From Begonia masoniana (taxonomy: Eukaryota > Streptophyta > Magnoliopsida > Cucurbitales > Begoniaceae), in assembly GCA_022432975.1 (NCBI GenBank), contig CM039514.1, forward strand, positions 12,322,810 through 12,386,809: a stretch of DNA of 64,000 nt, written 5' to 3'. The position numbers were made by a program, and so were the translations under genes. Shown here piece after piece: positions 60,382 through 64,000 of the stretch; within the stretch, counting starts at the first letter, position 1, and each line of letters begins with the position of its first letter. A model generated the notes under the pieces. That model searched no databases and was not told the DNA's origin. It saw nothing but the letters and a program-made list of their open reading frames with translations.

Positions 60382-63300
60382 TTACATTTTTGAACGTCTA
60401 ACTTGAACCTTAACTCTATGCCACGAGGTATTCAGTATGCCTCTTAAGTTCCAAACGTCTTCCACTTTCTCAGGTTGAACATTGGCAGCCGAATCCACCT
60501 GCACAGCGCGAAATGGAAAATCAGGGACAATCAGCTCATCCTTATCTTCAACTCCCACCAATCCCTTCTCATATATGTCATATAATGATTACTTAGAACT
60601 ACAATCAGTTTCATGCATTAGGATGTAAATAGATGTAATAGTCGTGAGGCGACGTACTGCTTTGGCGACAATCTCGGTATTATGAAGGATATCTACAGTG
60701 ATTTTGAAAAAGACCCATGCCCATTTGTCACTTTTTGCCTCATCTGCTATATATTGGTTGTCAATGTTTTGGTATCTAGTAGCTTCAAGCCAAGTTTTGC
60801 CACCGTCTATTGATACATCCACTCTCTCGATGCCACGACCACCTCCTGACACTGCATATCCGCCAACTGTTACCTGCAAGACTATCATAGTTGTTAGGCC
60901 AACCACTGCAGAGTCTCCCTCTCCTGTCTTAGCAGAGTGCTTAAAACCAGCTTTAGCGTGGAGAAAGAGAACCATATGAAGAAGATGGACATGACCGAGG
61001 AAGTCCAGCAAAATAGGAATTCGATAGAAAATAAACGGGAATGGAATGGTTGTTAAATTAGCATCGTTTGCATATTTGACAGTGAAAAACAAAAAAGGAA
61101 GGTTAATGAGAGTGGGAAGGATACAGATATTTGGGAAATGAACCAACCTTTCCAGGCTCTATTATGTTTACCTCCTCCAAAGTACATATGACACTGCAAA
61201 TAAGCAAATTGAACAGCATTTATCAGATCATTATTTCAAAATTACATATCAACAAATTAACCAGCATTAATCAGACTAGTGTTTCACAACTACATTTAGG
61301 TTTTTCTACTCAATAGTTTCATTGAAATATCAAATATGGTTGAAATGCCAATCTTAAATCAACGATAGGCCAACTTCTGTAGTAGAGGACACTTCGGGGA
61401 CTAAGTTAAAACCAAGTTTTGAGTGATCATTTGGTCTGTTACTTGTAATATTAGGAAACATTTTTGAAGAAAACAAAAGGTACAATATTAAATCAATGTG
61501 CTATTGTCACATCATTAGAAACTCAAAACTTGGCCAAGAACAAGGCAACCAAGAGGCTTAACAACAGAGAAAGGCTCTCACAAATACAAATAGGTTGAAT
61601 TAAAGACACAAGATTGATGTTTAATAAAATTTGTGGCAGCCATGAGTAAGAACCTGAACAGGGAAATCCATTTGAGGCCTCCTGCTTGACCAATCAATGT
61701 TGTCCCAGTTCACAGAAGGTGGAAACATTTTGTAATCTTTCTGCATAAAGAAACCCTGCAAGACAACACGATGCACAATGAAGTTTCTACAAGAAATTTT
61801 ATCGAAAAGTGAAGTACAGATAGTTTTCACAATTACTACTAACATGGCATGGCTCAGCAATAATTTTTATAGAATCAAGCCATTTGACTGAACGGGCACC
61901 AATCACACCGGGTACAATTACATGTAATGGATATCCATGATCCCTATTAAGGGACTTTTTATAGAAAATTTATATTAGAATACGAAGGTGGCTCAGCATA
62001 TTTGTTGGATATAACAAGCTTTACAAAACAATTAATAATAAAAAAACAAAGTGAGTTATTTAGTAACAACGTGCAGATTCAACATAAACAGCAAGTAAAA
62101 CATTGTATCATGAAAAAGAGAATAATCAATCAGTCAAATTTCTCTGAGGTACAGTATGGTATTTCTGTAATTTAGTAAAGAATTATCGCCCGCTGTTAAT
62201 CAGCTGTGAACAAAACTAGCAATTATTTGATAAATTATCTTCTTAAAATTGATTTACCAACTTTAATTGTTTAACGAATTATAATATTCGATTATTAAAT
62301 TACGCAAAAGTACATTAAAATTGAAAGAAATAAATAAAACTATTGTAATTTAAAAATTTAAAAGATTAAAATGAAAATTAAATTGATAATCGCATTCCAA
62401 ATTATTAGAAAAATAAATTCTAAAAGCTACATTTTTCATCTTATAAAACTTGTTATAACTTAAAAAAAAAATATTTTTTCCTTATCAAAATACTTAATAA
62501 CAGTTAAAATTATGAAATAAACACTTTTAATCTTCTTAAATCAATTTCTAATGGAGCTTAGTTTTGAGTGCAGCAATAATAGGTCTCTTGAAAATATGAC
62601 ACGAGAGTCAAACACATCATTTAGTTCTCACGTACTTCACCGTTCATTTCATAAGCTAGTAGAACATCTGCATCGGGGTTTGTAGCTTGGCTAAGCGGGA
62701 TGGATCCCTTGTAGGGGCCTCCGTTTTCCTCCGTAGATAGTTAATCACAGCGATAGTGAGCATTACACTACAGCAGCAACCTTCTTCAACAAAAACAAAG
62801 GTATCAAGGGAAATGAGACTAATCCAATACTAGCAAGTCAAAAATGTACCTTGCACCTATCAACACTTATAAATTCAACGTGTTTTCCTCCTGTTTGAGT
62901 GCTGTTGCTCTTAGCAATTCCAACAAGTTCCAGAACATCAGCTAATTTGGCACCACCCCACACAGCTGTAAGGAACTTACCATATATTACCAAGTTGAAA
63001 TATATATGTATATATAGAGTAAGTCCGTATAGATGTATTTGTTGATGCTTTCAGAAATCGTTCTTTCATTTTTTTTTACTCCTACCCTTTTTTTTTTATT
63101 ATTTTCAAACAAGGAAAAAGAACTCAAACACGTGTAAGAAAGATAGAACGTCATTGCATTCTACGCCTATTATACAAAAAATTCATTCTCGAAGGGAACT
63201 GAAAGCTCCAATGCAACAAACCATTTCCCAGAGCAGAAACATCCCAGCCAACGCCCCGAACTTTTCTGGTTTTGCTCATAGCAGTTCTTCTGTTACCAGC

Positions 63301-63869
63301 ACACTGTGTAACCATACTCACAACTTAAGTCATGCTGACGTTTTGCAATGCTTCTTTTGAATATTAACATAAGGGTGTTTCGTACTAAATCAGAAGAGAT
63401 GCATGACAATAACACATGAATAACAGATAATACCTGTAATGTCGCTACGACATTGTACTTAGGAAGCGATCTGTCATCAACATCAGGATCTTAGAACTTT
63501 GCTCAAACACTATTCTGATGTACTAGTCATAAATAAGAATAGAGTCTTCAACAAAAAAGTATATTTTATAGAACATTATATCTAGTTACAAAAGTCACTG
63601 GATATCTTTCATAGATAGCTCCTTTGGGTTGTCTAGCAAGCCAGATATAGAAACAGTATATCTGCTCAGCCAAAAAGCAGGTCGTATTAGTTCAAATTCT
63701 ACTAAAAGAAAAGAGAACAAGTGTAGACGCGGAACCAGTGATAGCTGTAGAACCTATCAATGTCATCAACCACAGGAATTGGGCCATGATTTCTCTTGTA
63801 GAAAAAATCGACAGGGGTCACATAGGATGAGACTAGGGCTGAGCGTGGCGGCTCTGCATTGAAGGGTTC
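60382..63869 (-). CDS. SO: Sulfite oxidase (peroxisomal, molybdenum), 5' end outside window
   Basis: Exons, 5' to 3': 63869-63754, 63661-63599, 63469-63433, 63303-63222, 62965-62850, 62728-62636, 61954-61844, 61755-61654, 61193-61148, 60873-60658, 60498-60382. The first exon (start codon) lies beyond 64000. It oxidises sulfite to sulfate using molybdopterin. Seen: EPFNAEPPRSALVSSYV near the start, the active-site Cys in QCAGNRRTAMSK (63303), GVGWDVSALGN, RDHGYPLHVIVPGVIGARSV (~61940), the dimer domain (GYAVSGGGRGIERVDVSIDGG, shown to 20 residues as YAVSGGGRGIERVDVSIDGG), and NLRGILNTSWHRV near the end. It has no heme domain, as in plant enzymes. The C-terminus SKM is a type 1 peroxisomal signal. 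Splice sites are GT-AG and phases agree, except 61654 to 61193, where two bases are missing for frame. The 63599 donor (GTGACT) is weak. Confidence 0.92.
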
Positions 63870-64000
63870 CTATATAAAGATTGCAATGAATATGTTTTAT
63901 TCAATGGGGTTGCAGGCAGATCGGATAAAAAAGCAAAAACATGTACATGCAACACCGGAGAGATAAAAAATTTCCTGTTGTGATTACCAGTTAAATATCA
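63870..64000 (-). other. Intron 1 of sulfite oxidase (partial)
   Basis: It lies upstream of the acceptor TATATAG at 63870-63876. No further exon is seen before the window ends. Confidence 0.7.

Overview
The window is intergenic and genic DNA from a flowering plant, most likely a eudicot. Two intron-containing nuclear genes are recognisable: plastid ribosomal protein S21 (48214-50110, minus) and sulfite oxidase (60382-63869, minus, first exon beyond the window). The rest is nested LTR retrotransposons, their solo LTRs, and relics of a DUF247 gene, a receptor-like kinase and an endogenous pararetrovirus. No prokaryotic gene organisation is present.

Layout. 1-1270: end of a Tekay-type (Ty3/gypsy chromovirus) LTR abutting a broken pararetrovirus coat-protein relic (1271-2290). 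2399-14001: a rearranged block of gypsy pieces with a truncated LTR, a minus-strand gag-RT half, a 100-N gap (6284-6383) whose two sides repeat the same ~2.05 kb, and a plus-strand RNaseH-integrase half ending in a full LTR. 14002-15410: relic copia element. 15650-28187: a DUF247 pseudogene split by a complete copia element (16331-28014, target duplication ATCAG), itself interrupted by a shortened gypsy element (18785-23308, CCTGT) and a solo LTR (24322-26865, TTTGA). 28330-29150: a diverged tandem duplication. 29157-35595: a solo LTR containing another solo LTR (30262-33955, CGTAT). 36578-47071: a second copia element, minus strand, carrying two solo LTRs (40110-41596, ACGAG; 43659-46997, ATTCT). 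47072-48213: a third copy of the tandem unit and a receptor-kinase exon relic. 51456-60187: a third copia element (GTTCT) carrying a solo LTR (56785-58994, GAAAG).

The most interesting signal is inside the gypsy LTRs. Several diverged LTR families share one layout: a short 51-57 bp exon-like segment, a strong GTAAGT donor, and an intron-like interval whose two edges are inverted repeats of each other. The arms differ between families but stay paired, through compensatory and G-U changes. The interval between them carries a different tandem array in almost every copy: 92-bp units, ~104-bp units, GAGTCTCGCTCCCAAG units, higher-order units, or TTTTCGTTTACC units. In addition, three related LTRs each carry a long hairpin of unrelated sequence just downstream of a TATA-like, AT-rich stretch, about where transcription should start.

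Solo LTRs outnumber full elements, so LTR-LTR recombination has been active. The host genes are compact islands. S21 acts in plastid translation; sulfite oxidase is a peroxisomal molybdoenzyme and here ends in SKM, a type 1 peroxisomal targeting signal. All exon joins of sulfite oxidase keep frame except one (61654 to 61193), which is two bases short and should be checked. LTR comparisons, arm pairings and repeat counts were done by eye.
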